A stretch of DNA of 64,000 bases from Xenoacremonium recifei (taxonomy: Eukaryota; Ascomycota; Sordariomycetes; Hypocreales; Nectriaceae): contig WOFQ01000035.1 in NCBI GenBank assembly GCA_012184525.1, positions 62,001 through 126,000 of the forward strand, written 5' to 3'. This document shows, in pieces, positions 11,594-22,028 of the stretch. Both the position numbers and the translations under genes were made by a program. The first letter of the stretch is position 1. Each line of letters begins with the position of its first letter. A model generated the notes under the pieces. It was not told the DNA's origin. It was given only the letters and a program-made list of their open reading frames with translations, and did not search any database.

Positions 11594-13533
11594 TTAGACA
11601 ACATCAAATACCTTCCCACAGAGCTCGTTCTGAGCGAGCATATCCATCGCCTCTCCCTTCATCAACCCGTGGACGTAGCATTCGCCGACGAACAAGTAAC
11701 GCCTACCCATAGGTCTAAGGCAGAATGGCATCTTACAGCCCAGAAAAACACACACTACGTCGCTTGGTTCCAAAGCTTTTGGGCCAAGCACGTAGTATCC
11801 CTTTTGCGTTCTAGCAAAAGTTCGACCCCCCGCAGCCGATGTCGCCCATCGAACCCAACTGTCACGGTCGCTCTCGGGCTCGGCACTCTTAGCCGCCGTT
11901 TGGACATCTTCGGATATGTTGTCTGAAGCACCAAGGGTGTTCATTATGTATACCGCTGCCTTTTGCAACCAGACACCGTCGGGTACTTCACCATATGGTA
12001 TGGAATTGTGTCCCGCGGCCTGCACGCAGCCATTGCTAAGTGTCTGCATGAAGGCGAAAAAAGCCGACTGGCCGTTCAGATATGCGTCATCCAAATTGAA
12101 GCGTGCTTGAAGGCACACCTCATGCCAGAGCCGCTCTATCATCGTGAGGGGTGTCTTCTTGCTGTAGAAGTCATCAGAGACCAATGGTCGAGAGCAGGCC
12201 TTGATAGTGTCGATCTCCACTCCATGCGCTCGAAGCACGAGATCATCTTCTGTGACAATCTCCATCTTTGTAGTAGAATTGCCATGGGCGTGGTGTGGAC
12301 AGATCGGCTCTCCCAATATGATGCCGTTGGACAATCTCCAGTCAGGTACCCAAGACGGCAAGGTGTGTTCATCCTTGAGCCATGCCTCCAGGCCCATATT
12401 TGTCTGGATTCGATTCGAGGGGAGGCTCGTGGAAGGGTGTTGTATCGATGCGAAAAGGACATATGCCGCAGCTGTGTTCTCCCGTAAGATCCGCGTCGCT
12501 ACGTGGATGTACGTCTGCTCAACCGTCTTGGTGTAGTCAGCGGTAATCGACACAGGCTGACAGCCGAGAGGATGCAGCGAGCGGGAAGAAAAGTGGCCGA
12601 GGAAAGCGAATACGCGATCTCTATCGTCACTGAAGTTCAGATGGCGCGCTCGTTGGAGCTCGTATACGAAATTGAAGCGGTTTGCGTGGTGGGTTGTCTC
12701 GTCGGGCTCGACGAAACGCCGGTATAAGAAGGAAATATCTGACGTGCTGATGTTCAACGTGCTGCGAAGACGATGGTAGCTTTTGAGTCTCTCGCATACG
12801 CTTGCAAGCGTGGTCCATTCAATGCTGGCGTCGCCCCAGAGCATTGTTGCTGGTGTGCCAGTCCCGATTTCCTGAACGATCCATCCGCGTTTGAACTGTC
12901 TTCAATTTCAGCTTCTGCTCAGTTCACGTTAGACTAGTGCTAGGATCTTACCCATGCGCGATCCGTCAAAGCTTGTAGAGCCTTTCTTTTCTCTTTGACA
13001 TGTCTTTCCAAGTCTCTTTTGTTCGAGCCGGGACACATACCGTCAATAGAAGGGCTCCTCAGGATCTCGTCAAGCTCGTGGACGAGACCGAATGCCGACC
13101 CCGCCTCTTGTTTCGTGTCCAGCCCGAGCCATACAACAACATGGGCGGCATCTCGATAAATCCTATTCATGAATTTAACCTGCCTGCTTCTTTCGACCAG
13201 GTCGTCCTGGTTTATACAACACTGATCGGTCCAGATTCGTCGCGGTCTGTCTGTAAACCGCAGGTGGCGCAGAGCAGCAGCAATTGAACCCCCTTGAAAG
13301 ACCAGTCGCGCTCCGCCATTGTCGCCATGTCGGATCAGGATCTCGCAGGCACTGTCTGATGGCACCGGATCTGCCCAAACGTACGATAAGGCATCGTAGC
13401 TTCCTGAAGCATCGACTGGAGCAACCTCAAGAGCTCCTGTAAGAGGGTCATTCTGTTCTCCTGGGTCTAATGTGAGTATTCGGATCGTTCCGTCCCGCTC
13501 AAGCGGCTGGTACTGGAGCTGAGCTTTCTCCAT
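11594..13533 (-). CDS. HET-domain (heterokaryon incompatibility-type) protein
   Basis: There are two exons, 12952-13533 and 11594-12895. The 56-bp intron (12896-12951) has a GTAAG donor and an ACAG acceptor and joins RAW to FKRGWIVQEI exactly as the family motif requires. The product has 627 residues. The three HET signature blocks are visible: YDALSYVW (46-53), RRIWTDQCCINQ (98-109) and AHVVVWLG (130-137). HET domains trigger regulated cell death after non-self recognition and are structurally related to TIR domains. Which partner triggers this one cannot be told. The C-terminal 400 residues resemble the usual variable HET-protein tail, and no WD40, NACHT or ankyrin repeats are seen. The start at 13533 is the first ATG; the frame upstream has only GTG. 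It is divergent from the RelA/SpoT-ankyrin gene. Confidence 0.92.
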
Positions 13534-14213
13534 GGGGGATGGTCGAGCGGCGGTCCTATTTTGGGACGCGATTGCCACTAGTCTTGACTCTAAAGCGAAA
13601 GTCAACAAAGCTTTGAAGTTAAGAGGCCTTTCTGAGAGGTTGCTAGTTTTCTTGGGTTTATATTCGAACGGATTTCCTGGTTGCTGCCTCGATGCCTGTT
13701 TCCCATACCTTCGCGTATTACTTTTGATGACTCCAAGTGCAAAAACTCGCCTTACTCGCTGTCGGGGACCACCAGCCACGGCTTTTGCACATTATTTTCG
13801 TAGTAGCTGCATGAAGCTCCGTGTGAAGACGGAACGCTGCATAGCCTCACTTTGAGCTGCGCCAATGGAAATGCATTTCCACGCCTCAGTGAGGAGCAAA
13901 AGCCTCTGCACAGCCACCACAACCCGGAACGCGGCCTACATTCGGCCAATCTTAATCCCTGTCTATCGGGTCGCATTCGTGATGGGCGGCCTGGAGCTCC
14001 CAATTACAAAGCTTATCACCATGGTCAGCCCTCCATAAGTATATGAGTTTTCCGCACCTTCGCCCATCAGGGAGGATTCTTGTCACGGAAATCTTAATCT
14101 TACATCAGACCTTGAACGCTCTCTCTCCATTACCAGCTTATTGCATCGCCAGCGCCTCAAGTAGCGAACTGCCTGCAATTTCGATTGAGATCCAGCGCAC
14201 CCAAACCCTAATC
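13534..14213. promoter_or_regulatory. shared divergent promoter of HET gene and RelA/SpoT-ankyrin gene
   Basis: This 680-bp interval lies between the two start codons, or 509 bp if the upstream ATG at 14043 is used. No other gene lies in it, so the two genes could be co-regulated from here. I see no clear operator. Confidence 0.45.
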
Positions 14214-16328
14214 ATGAGTCTAGAAATCGACCGGACCGTCAGCTCAGACGATATATTCGACCAAGAAATGAAACAAAAAATCGATGCCTTTCTCGAAGAG
14301 TACAAAAAGGCTGAAACTCAGCAGCATTTCAAGCATCTAGCGGAGTATGTCCAGCGACGATGTGAGGCTTTAATGGAAGGCGGTACATTGGCGCGAGAGA
14401 CAAAGAAGGGACCAGACGATGAAGCACGGGAGAAAGATACACCACAGTGGGATAGCATCAAGCAAGTGGTGCATAGCAGATCGAAGAAATATGACTCGTT
14501 GGAAAAAAAGCTGCGGTGTATGGCTCAAGACGATGATTTCAAGACCTGGGTCAAGAAGAAATATGATATTGAAAAAAAGGACTGGTCCATCCACAGCCAT
14601 CCCGATATGGGAGACCTTGCCGGCGTGCGCATCGGGTTATATTTCCCCGATGACGTGCTCAAGGTCTACCAGAAAATCTCGGAAGACTTCAAAGTGGTAC
14701 ATCTCTTTGGTACTGTCACTGATTCAACTCGATCTGCCGTCCCGCATGGAAATCAGGACATCTTGAGTCACCACAACTGGTCATGGGTTACACCAGGTCG
14801 CGATGGCGCCAAGGAATACTGGACACACTCTGGATACAAGTCGTGGCAAATAGTCGTTGGATTGAAAGAGCTGCCCGACGAACTCAAGGAGATTCAAAAG
14901 GCTCTAGTTTCTACTGGGGTCTTCGATTCCCTCAAAGTCGAGATTCAGATCGGAACGATTGTTTCACAAGCTTGGGCCGAGATCCAACACAGCATTATCT
15001 ACAAGCCTTCTCTCCAGGCGACGCGTACAATGAAGCGAATGATTGATGCCATCAATGGCCTAGCCCTCACGACGGAAATCATGCTTGAGGAGTTGCAACG
15101 AAACCAGGAGACGGCAAAAAAAGAAGTGGAAGAACAACGCAAACTCTTTTCACCTCAAGAAAGATTCCACAGTGCCTGCTACAAAAACAGGTTTAGCGAG
15201 GTGCAGAAGCTGCTCGAAGACTACGAAGAGATTGAAGTAGACCAGAAGGGGACCGATGGTTGGACCGAACTTCATAGTGCTTCCATGAGGGGCTATGATG
15301 AGGTGGTGAAGGTACTGATCACCAAGGCTGACGTCAACGAGACAAATCCTTCAGGCAATACGGCGCTTCATTTGGCTTCTTCTCTCGGTCATCATAGAGT
15401 GGTCGAACAGCTCATGATCAAGGCTGAGTTAGACCTCATGAATAAGAGGGGCAAGACACCGCTTCATCTTGCTGCCTTCAGGGACTACGATAAAGTGGCA
15501 GAGTTACTAATCACCAAGGCTGACGTCAACAAGCCAACTTCCGACGGTGACACGCCGCTTCATTTGGCTTCTGTTCAAGGTCATCATAGAGTGACCGAAA
15601 AGCTCATGAGCAGGGCTGAAGTAAATTCTAGGGATGCTGAGGGACGAACACCGCTTCATCTTGCTGCCTACTTTGGCCATCACAAGGTGATAGAGGTACT
15701 CATAACCAAGGCTGAAGTAGGCCCTAAGGATTTCGAGGGCAGAACACCGCTTTGTTATGCTATCTCTCGGGGCTCTAGTCAGACAGTGGAGATATTGATC
15801 GCCAAGGCTGGGGTAGATTATAAGGATGAACTCACCGGCAATACACTACTTCATAAGGCTTGCGAGGACGGTCATGACCAGATAGTAAAGATATTATTAG
15901 CAAAAGGGGCTGGAAGAAACGACAAAAACGCATCCGGCCAGACACCACTTCATCTGGCTTGCAGGCGAGGCTACGACAAGATAGTAAAGATATTATTAGC
16001 AGAGGGGGCTGGAAGAAACGACAAAACCATGTCTGGCAAGACACCACTTCATTTAGCTGCCGAAAGAGGTCATCCTCGAGTGGTAGAATTACTACTTGAA
16101 AATAGGGTTGAGGTGGACGCAAAGAGTGGCTTAAGCGAGACACCACTTCATTTAGCTGCCGAAGGAGGTCATCCTCGAGTGGTAGAATTACTACTTAAAA
16201 AGGGGGCTCGGATGGACGCAAAGAACTGCGAGGGTCAGACACCATTTGATTTAGCAGAGCAGAACAACCGTCATGAAGTGGCAGAACTTCTCAGTAAAAC
16301 AGATAGTGTAGAGGCTGTGGCAGACTAA
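14214..16328 (+). CDS. RelA/SpoT-like nucleotidyltransferase domain fused to ~11 ankyrin repeats
   Basis: This is a single exon of 704 residues from the ATG at 14214 (A at -3). An in-frame ATG at 14043 would add 57 residues but has a weak context. Residues ~80-275 match the RelA/SpoT synthetase fold: SRSKKYDSLEKKL (88-100), GDLAGVRI (133-140), SGYKSWQIVV (206-215, Tyr208 at the guanine-stacking position) and EIQIGT...WAEIQH (243-259). Bacterial enzymes use these blocks to transfer pyrophosphate from ATP to GDP/GTP or, in toxic relatives, to other acceptors. The Arg usual in EIQIRT is Gly here, coded GGA. A charged linker (~290-315) leads to about eleven 33-residue ankyrin repeats (~345-700; (T/S)PLHLA cores), a protein-binding sensor or scaffold module. 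The architecture of one enzymatic domain plus a repeat array resembles fungal NLR-like proteins, although no NACHT/NB-ARC domain is present. Family calls are firm; activity is inferred. Confidence 0.88.
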   Translation: MSLEIDRTVSSDDIFDQEMKQKIDAFLEEYKKAETQQHFKHLAEYVQRRCEALMEGGTLARETKKGPDDEAREKDTPQWDSIKQVVHSRSKKYDSLEKKLRCMAQDDDFKTWVKKKYDIEKKDWSIHSHPDMGDLAGVRIGLYFPDDVLKVYQKISEDFKVVHLFGTVTDSTRSAVPHGNQDILSHHNWSWVTPGRDGAKEYWTHSGYKSWQIVVGLKELPDELKEIQKALVSTGVFDSLKVEIQIGTIVSQAWAEIQHSIIYKPSLQATRTMKRMIDAINGLALTTEIMLEELQRNQETAKKEVEEQRKLFSPQERFHSACYKNRFSEVQKLLEDYEEIEVDQKGTDGWTELHSASMRGYDEVVKVLITKADVNETNPSGNTALHLASSLGHHRVVEQLMIKAELDLMNKRGKTPLHLAAFRDYDKVAELLITKADVNKPTSDGDTPLHLASVQGHHRVTEKLMSRAEVNSRDAEGRTPLHLAAYFGHHKVIEVLITKAEVGPKDFEGRTPLCYAISRGSSQTVEILIAKAGVDYKDELTGNTLLHKACEDGHDQIVKILLAKGAGRNDKNASGQTPLHLACRRGYDKIVKILLAEGAGRNDKTMSGKTPLHLAAERGHPRVVELLLENRVEVDAKSGLSETPLHLAAEGGHPRVVELLLKKGARMDAKNCEGQTPFDLAEQNNRHEVAELLSKTDSVEAVAD
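15864..16196 (+). repeat. near-identical ankyrin units at the 3' end of the RelA/SpoT-ankyrin gene
   Basis: The 58-bp stretches 16040-16097 and 16139-16196 differ at one base and are offset by 99 bp, which is exactly one 33-codon ankyrin unit. A second pair (around 15880-15933 and 15979-16032; AAGATATTATTAGCA core) is also nearly identical. The other repeats in the gene have diverged in DNA sequence. This shows recent unit duplication or homogenisation in frame. Confidence 0.85.
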
Positions 16329-17005
16329 GAACCTAATGACAAGTAGGTTTTTCACATCTCTCGCACTGGGTGTTGAAATTATTTGTTCACCCTTTAGTAT
16401 TGGGGTAGATTGTCATCACTAGCAATTCGAAGCATCCACAAGGCAGTGAGTTGAAGAGAGTCTCAAAGATAAAAAAAGACTCAAATACTTCAGCCATGTG
16501 TATCTCTCTGTATAGGATGACAGTTGACGAAACAACATTTCCGTTTTGGTTGGTAGGGGCCAACCCGTGAAGCCCAGCTGTAAGCTGATGCTACCGGACA
16601 TGAGTAAAGTTCTTTGCAATAGAGAAGGCCCTTATAACTTTTGTATCGTAAATATCTTAGTGGTTGATACTACCTACTGCCAATTTCGGCGCTATGCTAG
16701 AGACCAAAGTAGGAAACCTTGGGCTCGGAATGCCAGTCTCATTTGGTATCAGCACTAGGAAGAAGAATTTCAAAAGGGGGTTGAAAAGTGTCAAACTAAC
16801 AGATCAAAGGGAGTGTTCTGCAGATATGTGGTAGCAGGATTTGCTTCGTACTTCATTTTGCTTTAGCTTTCTCTTTCTCACTGTCCTTGGTAAAAGGTCT
16901 GTTTCGGGGTTCCAGCTTGTTGATCATACACAAATGTTCTGAACTCATCCCGCCATACATCAAGCATTATTTTCACAAAATGAATTCCTTCAAGAGACAC
17001 GAAAA

Positions 17006-17039
<34 letters not shown>

Positions 17040-17101
17040 GGCATCATAAGCACATAATGAGTCTTGCCATCTTGATTCACAAAGTTCTTCGGTGTACCCG
17101 A
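16329..17101. other. intergenic, contains a 31-T homopolymer
   Basis: No supported gene lies between the RelA/SpoT-ankyrin stop and the stop of the convergent GLEYA-type gene. A run of 31 consecutive T occupies 17008-17038. On the minus strand it is an A run beginning 64 nt beyond the stop codon of the gene at 17102. Confidence 0.6.
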
Positions 17102-18525
17102 TCAAGCAAAAACGCTCGAGGAACAAGCCTGGACAAAGTAGCCAGTAGTATCCGTTGTGGAATCTCCATCGGGAGTAGTAATAACAAAGTAGCTTTGCGA
17201 AACGCCTCCGCCGTTGGCCCAGAGCCAGGTCAGGGGAATAGCATCGCCCTCGTTCATTGTAACCGAGAATGAGCCACCGTAGTATCCGGCGCCGGTTCTG
17301 CTGGCCTGGAAGTCGGTATTGTCATCATCCCACTCACTGTAAGCGACGTCGCCGGTCCAGAGATAACCCCAGTTGTCGATGTAGCTCGCGCTGCTGGAAA
17401 GGGTGTAAGTTCCGGTCTCCTGGGCGATGAAGAAGCCCTGGAGGAGGATCGCAGCCTGTTCAGCATCGAAGCTGGAGCTACGGTCGGCAAGGGTCAGATA
17501 AACCGAGCCCGAAGGCCAGTTGGGGGTGCTGAAAGACAGGGACTGGAGGGTGCCGCTGAAGTCAACGTCCAAATCCTTGAACGTCGAAGAGTCGAAGCCG
17601 CTGTCGTCCGAGTTGGCATCGTAGTCGTGCGTGTACTTGCGGTAAGTGACGCCGTTAGAAGCAATGGTGGTGGCAACAGCGTAAGCAGTCAGAGTGGTTG
17701 TAGAAGTCGTGGTAGTCGTAGCGACAGCAGTAGACGTGGGAGTATAGGTATCAGTTCTGTTTGTAAATCAATGTTTAGCTATGTCTATGCATACTAATTG
17801 CTTGGAATCATTACTTACACTGAAGACACAGGGGTGAGGATGGTGGTTGAGGTGGTGGTCACTGTAGCCGGAGACAGGGTCTGGGTCTTGGTCACGGTCA
17901 CAGTGGGAGTCGCAATGCTGAGGCACTTGCAAGCACTGGAAATGGCTGGAGATTGCCAGTTGTTAGGGATGCAGGTGGGCTTTCCTGCGCTTCCTCCACG
18001 CTTGGCCAGAACACCAGTTGGCTGAGAGGCCGTGTAAGCACTGTTCAGGCAAGTGATCGTGGACGTAGATGTGGTTGACGTGATGGTCGTCGTGGCAGAC
18101 TATGCAGAGTTAGCCAGCAATTCCTTTATGAGACGAATTACGATATAACGTACAGCGGTCGCGGTCTGGGTGATTGTGATGTCGACGGCAGTGGCATCAG
18201 TGACCGTCACGGTGGTAGTAACGGCATCGGCGGTTCCAGTAGTCACCACCGTAACCGTGTTTGGGGATGGAGTAGAGGTAGCAGTGACAGTCCTGAAAGT
18301 CAAAATTAGTTGTCAATCTTCACGCTTTAATAAGCAAGTTTCTTACGAGGTCACGGTAGGAATACTCAAGTAGCTCGAGCAATAAGAAGTTGCGGCGGCA
18401 CCCTGCTTGAGGGCCGAGATGACAACTGCGTTGAGGAGGCAAAACGCGTTCTCCAGGGCGGAATCAAGAGGCGATGTGGGCATCGCAGCCACCGCTGCGG
18501 GGAACAAAAAGAACTTAAGATGCAT
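17102..18525 (-). CDS. secreted GLEYA/PA14-like adhesin-type cell-wall protein
   Basis: There are four exons: 18347-18525, 18154-18292, 17819-18099 and 17102-17756. The introns are 54, 54 and 62 bp, all GT-AG and phase-consistent. The product has 417 residues. An N-terminal signal peptide (MHLKFFLFPAAVAA, then MPTSP) is followed by a Cys-containing segment and by Thr/Ser-rich stalks (TVTVTKT-, TTTSTTT-type) likely to be O-mannosylated. The C-terminal ~170 residues form a GLEYA/PA14-like lectin fold, with FFIAQETGTYTL, DNWGYLWTGD and GGSFSVTMNEGDAIPLTWLWAN-type blocks. Such domains bind glycans on other cells or hosts. It ends without an obvious GPI signal. Ligand and role (adhesion or mating) are not determined by sequence. 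Confidence 0.88.
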
Positions 18526-20444
18526 TGTTGCTGCGGATGCTGCGAAACCTTTGGTTGTCTTCCTCGGTCTTGGTGTCCTGAAGCTCTCCGAGATCTTCTT
18601 GCAATTCTTGAACGCTCTCTTTATACATGTTGTGAGCCCACGTCTCAGGAAAACTCCGCTTTGGTAGTCAGTGATAGTTTAAGCCGAGACAGGTCTGTGT
18701 TGGTCGCTTAGACAAACGGTAGGGACGTTATTGATCTGCGTTTGTCTTGAGCTAGACCTCGTTTGTTCGTTCAGCATCGGTCAGAGCCGCAGTGTCTCAA
18801 TAATCTTGGCGTCCAAGTGGGAACCACGCTGTCGTCTTGGTGCTGAAGCAGGCCAACGCATTTGCCGGTACCCTAGGAGAGATCTAGATTCGCTTCGGCA
18901 TTAATAGCACCACCGGGGAACTGGAAGTCATTGGGTGGCCCGTTTTCCTGGTCTGGAATCTAGTTCCTGTTACATTCAGACCGGGGCATTGCAGTTGAAC
19001 TATTTAGTCTGGGCCAGCTGAAAATCAACCGCGCCTAAGACGATGGAGTCAATATGGAGTAGAAATGGGGACATGGCCTCTCAACGCCCAAGTCGTCATC
19101 AGGGTCCAGCCCTTTTATTCATTCCTTTGAGCACGTTGCTCAGGGGAACATTCTCGACTCGCATGGGCCGGTATTCCCAATGCCTCTTGCAGGCTGTTTT
19201 AACGATGAAAGGAAAGGCTCCTGAAGGCGCAAGGGGTAGAGAACGCGTAAGCCTTCTAAACTAATTGAACTCGGCCGAGCCGTCAGGCTTTCTACCTTGA
19301 TCACAGAGTTTCACGTGACACAAAGAGACGCAACTGGTTTTTCCTACGAGCAAAACGATTCTGCCTTGCTTCAAAACCTCCAGTAAATACAGAAAGACCT
19401 CTTCTTGGCGGTCAATATTGTTACGGGAACTCCGGGCGCACTACGCCACATACCGCCTCTCCGTTGACGCAACGGGCCGGGGCGATGTGGCGCCATTTAA
19501 CTCGTTAAAGCGTAGATCCTCTTTTCTCTCCCGCGATGCTCACTTGCACGCTCAACGGTTCAAGAAATTTGATCTCGAAAACGCAGTATCATAATTCATG
19601 TCAGACAATGTAATACACTTCTCCGGTCAGTAATCGTATTTTAGTCAATGCCCATTTGCAGCAACGTGATTTTCCCCCCTCTTAATGACAATCTAGGAGA
19701 AATGTCTAATTAGCCAGCGTTACTCGAAGAGAAAAAGAAAGCAAGGCAAGATTTGGTTGGCTTGTTAGTTACTTACGGGGAGAACTCTGAACCCCAAATT
19801 CGCAAAAGCAAGCAGGATCAAGCACACGATGAATGAGGACGCACAATGTTTCTTGTCCAAAAGCAAAGAAAATTGATTCATTTCGGGGTAAGTTGGGTTC
19901 GTGTCTCAATTACAGTCTGGCACGCGGCGGATCGAGGGAAGATCCCTATCCTTATGCTTCATTTTATGCTTTATTCTCCCAGGAGTGATGTCAGCACGAC
20001 CAGTAAAATGCCTGGTCTTTGTTTCACACAGCTGGGTTCATCAAATGCTCGACGTGATGATTCTTAGCGATTTATTCCCGCGATGTTGCCGTGCAATCAA
20101 GCTTTCTCACTCATTGATGGAGTGGGCATTAATCTAGAAGACGAAAGACAGAACCGTGAAATTTATTTATATATACCGGAACCAGGCACATGTCCATCAA
20201 ACAAGCTTCCTTAACAGCTGTCAAGAGGATTGACTGCCCTTCCGAAATGGGTAACACTTTCAACTCGGGCGCTGTTCTGAAATGCGGGGGAGGGGCATAC
20301 CAGCCTGAACGAAGTTCCCTTGCTTCTAATACTGAGCTCCCTTTTCTACCATGAAATCATTTTTCCAGTCCAAATATATTAAATCAGGTGCAACTTTTAT
20401 GAATAAATATTATTCTCCATCAGACCCTCCAGCTTGAGATCGAA
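18526..20444. other. gene-free interval of 1.9 kb
   Basis: This holds the promoter of the GLEYA-type gene (start 18525, minus) and the region upstream of the dimethylformamidase-like fragment (20445, plus). Only short frames occur. A TTTATTTATATATA stretch near 20160 could be a TATA-type element, but it lies ~285 bp from the next ATG. Confidence 0.4.
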
Positions 20445-21377
20445 ATGTCAAACCAAGTGACGAAAATTGCCGGTGAGCGCAGCGGCCCACGCCTTTTAGG
20501 GTATCCAGTCCCTCTAAGCGTCCGCCCTGGTGAAGATATCTCGCTGCATGTAAGTGCTCCTAACAAGCGATTCAATCTCAAGATCATTCGCTTCCGCGGA
20601 TCTCCGGAAGTCTCACCAAATGCTCGCGAAGCTATTGACGCCCCTGGCATCGGGAAAGACTACAAGGGATCACAGCAGGTGCACCATGCCGGCTCTTCTA
20701 TCCGTGTCAAAGACTTTCCTGTCGTCAAGAGCTTCATTCTCGACTTGGACATATTTCCCACACTACTTGATGGGGAGAAGCGAGGGCTTGTTGTATGGTC
20801 GACGCCTGAAGCTGGGGCTCTAATGGTCACTCAAGACGCTGTCTTCCTCGGCATTGGTTCCCAACTGGTGCAGCTCAACCTCGGCCTCAAGATGCGGATC
20901 TGGCACCATATCCAAGTATCTTACGATGCCGTTTCAGGTCTTTCGAGTCTAGAGGTGACGTGGGAGACTGTCGAAGGGCCTCAAAAGCGCACCGCTCGGG
21001 GCACCCTGGCCGCCGGACATGGATTTGGAGGAGACCTAGTATTCGGCGCAACAGCTGGGCCAGGAGGGCAGGGCCACTTGAACGGAAAGCTCACCGGCCC
21101 TAAAGTCACTGGATCAGATGGCTTGGTTGCCCACTGGTTCTTTGGGGGTGATCATGGTAGTGACATTGTTGAAGAGAAGGTTGCAGGACGCAATGGTCGT
21201 GTCTTCAACAATCCCATGAGAGCATGTCACGGCCCCAGCTGGGATGGCTCAGAGATCGACCCACGAAGAGTACCTGATATGTACAACGCTATCCATTTCC
21301 TCGAAGACTCTCTGTCTGATGCAGGCTGGCCAGCGACCGTTACTTTCACAGTTCCTATGACCTGGCGCAGCCATTAA
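20445..21377 (+). pseudogene. N,N-dimethylformamidase large-subunit-like protein, C-terminal half missing
   Basis: The open frame starts at ATG 20445 and runs 310 codons to a TAA. The visible part matches the N-terminal jelly-roll/LamG-like half of dimethylformamidase beta-subunit-like proteins, up to the conserved block DMYNAIHFLEDSLSDAGW and the following V-P strand. There the family continues for several hundred more residues (full length is about 750 from memory), carrying the catalytic part. Here the match stops abruptly at WRSH and a stop. No continuation is seen in the next few hundred bases in any frame. The fragment is otherwise free of stops and needs no intron. It is probably a non-functional remnant, though a short expressed protein is possible. 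It converges on the truncated permease at 21462-22028. Confidence 0.7.
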
Positions 21378-21461
21378 CATGACCGCAGTAAGTGCACCGG
21401 CCTGGTCTGTGCCAAAGATCAGCTTGATATTCAATGCTGTCGAGCAATCCTCATTTCATCA

Positions 21462-22028
21462 CTAACAGGTCAAGATGCGGAGCCACATAAGGGCAAAGAG
21501 ACATCGCACAAGGATGGCAAGGTAGGCACCGTATACTCCAAAGGAGGCTCGAATAATAACAGGGAACGACACATGAGTTTCCGCGCCGATTCGACCGTTG
21601 AATGTCAATATAATAGAAATGATAAAGAAGCCAGCGAAGGCAATCGGGAGGCCTTCCTTAAGTGTGAGGCCTAGAGACACGATAGTGGCACCCATATTCC
21701 AGAGCGAGGTCGCATATTGGTCCGAAACCCAGTAGCCGACGATATCCAAGGGACCCCTATTCACCTTATTAGCCGCTTGCTGTCTGATAAACCAACTCAA
21801 AAGCAGTTCTCTTACCATGTACGCTTCTCAGGAGGAACAGGGTCGAGATCTCTGTTAGACCACTGTTGCGATGTGTCTGAACCTGGGTCCGGTGTGACAC
21901 GGAAGATCCTGTCCAGCCTACAGCTTTTGTTAGCCTCTTGTCCACATATACTGAACGGAGTAGGTATATTGACTTCGGAGTACGTACCGCCTAAGGAATG
22001 GGGAGTTCTCAAGTCTAAGACTCATCAT
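21462..22028 (-). pseudogene. NCS1 (nucleobase/allantoin-type) permease, only the N-terminal third left
   Basis: Three exons can be joined: 21988-22028, 21816-21908 and 21462-21756, with introns of 79 and 59 bp. They give 142 residues. The sequence has NCS1 landmarks: WSNRDLDPVPPEKRTW, then GPLDIVGYWVSDQY in the first membrane helix, a second helix, and FPVIIRASFGVYG. After ALMWL the family should continue with about ten more helices, but a stop follows within five codons. The splice signals are intact, which suggests the truncation is recent. NCS1 carriers import purines, pyrimidines, hydantoins or related compounds by proton or sodium symport. With so few helices, transport is not expected. 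The 3' end lies 84 bp from the 3' end of the dimethylformamidase-like fragment. Confidence 0.7.

Noticed and set aside
13534..13779. 82-codon N-terminal extension of the HET protein
   Set aside because: No ATG in the extension; the first Met lies shortly before the HET domain.
17008..17101. Adhesin gene as a processed retrocopy because of the A31 run
   Set aside because: The gene keeps three canonical introns, so it is not a retroposed cDNA; the run is reported only as a homopolymer.
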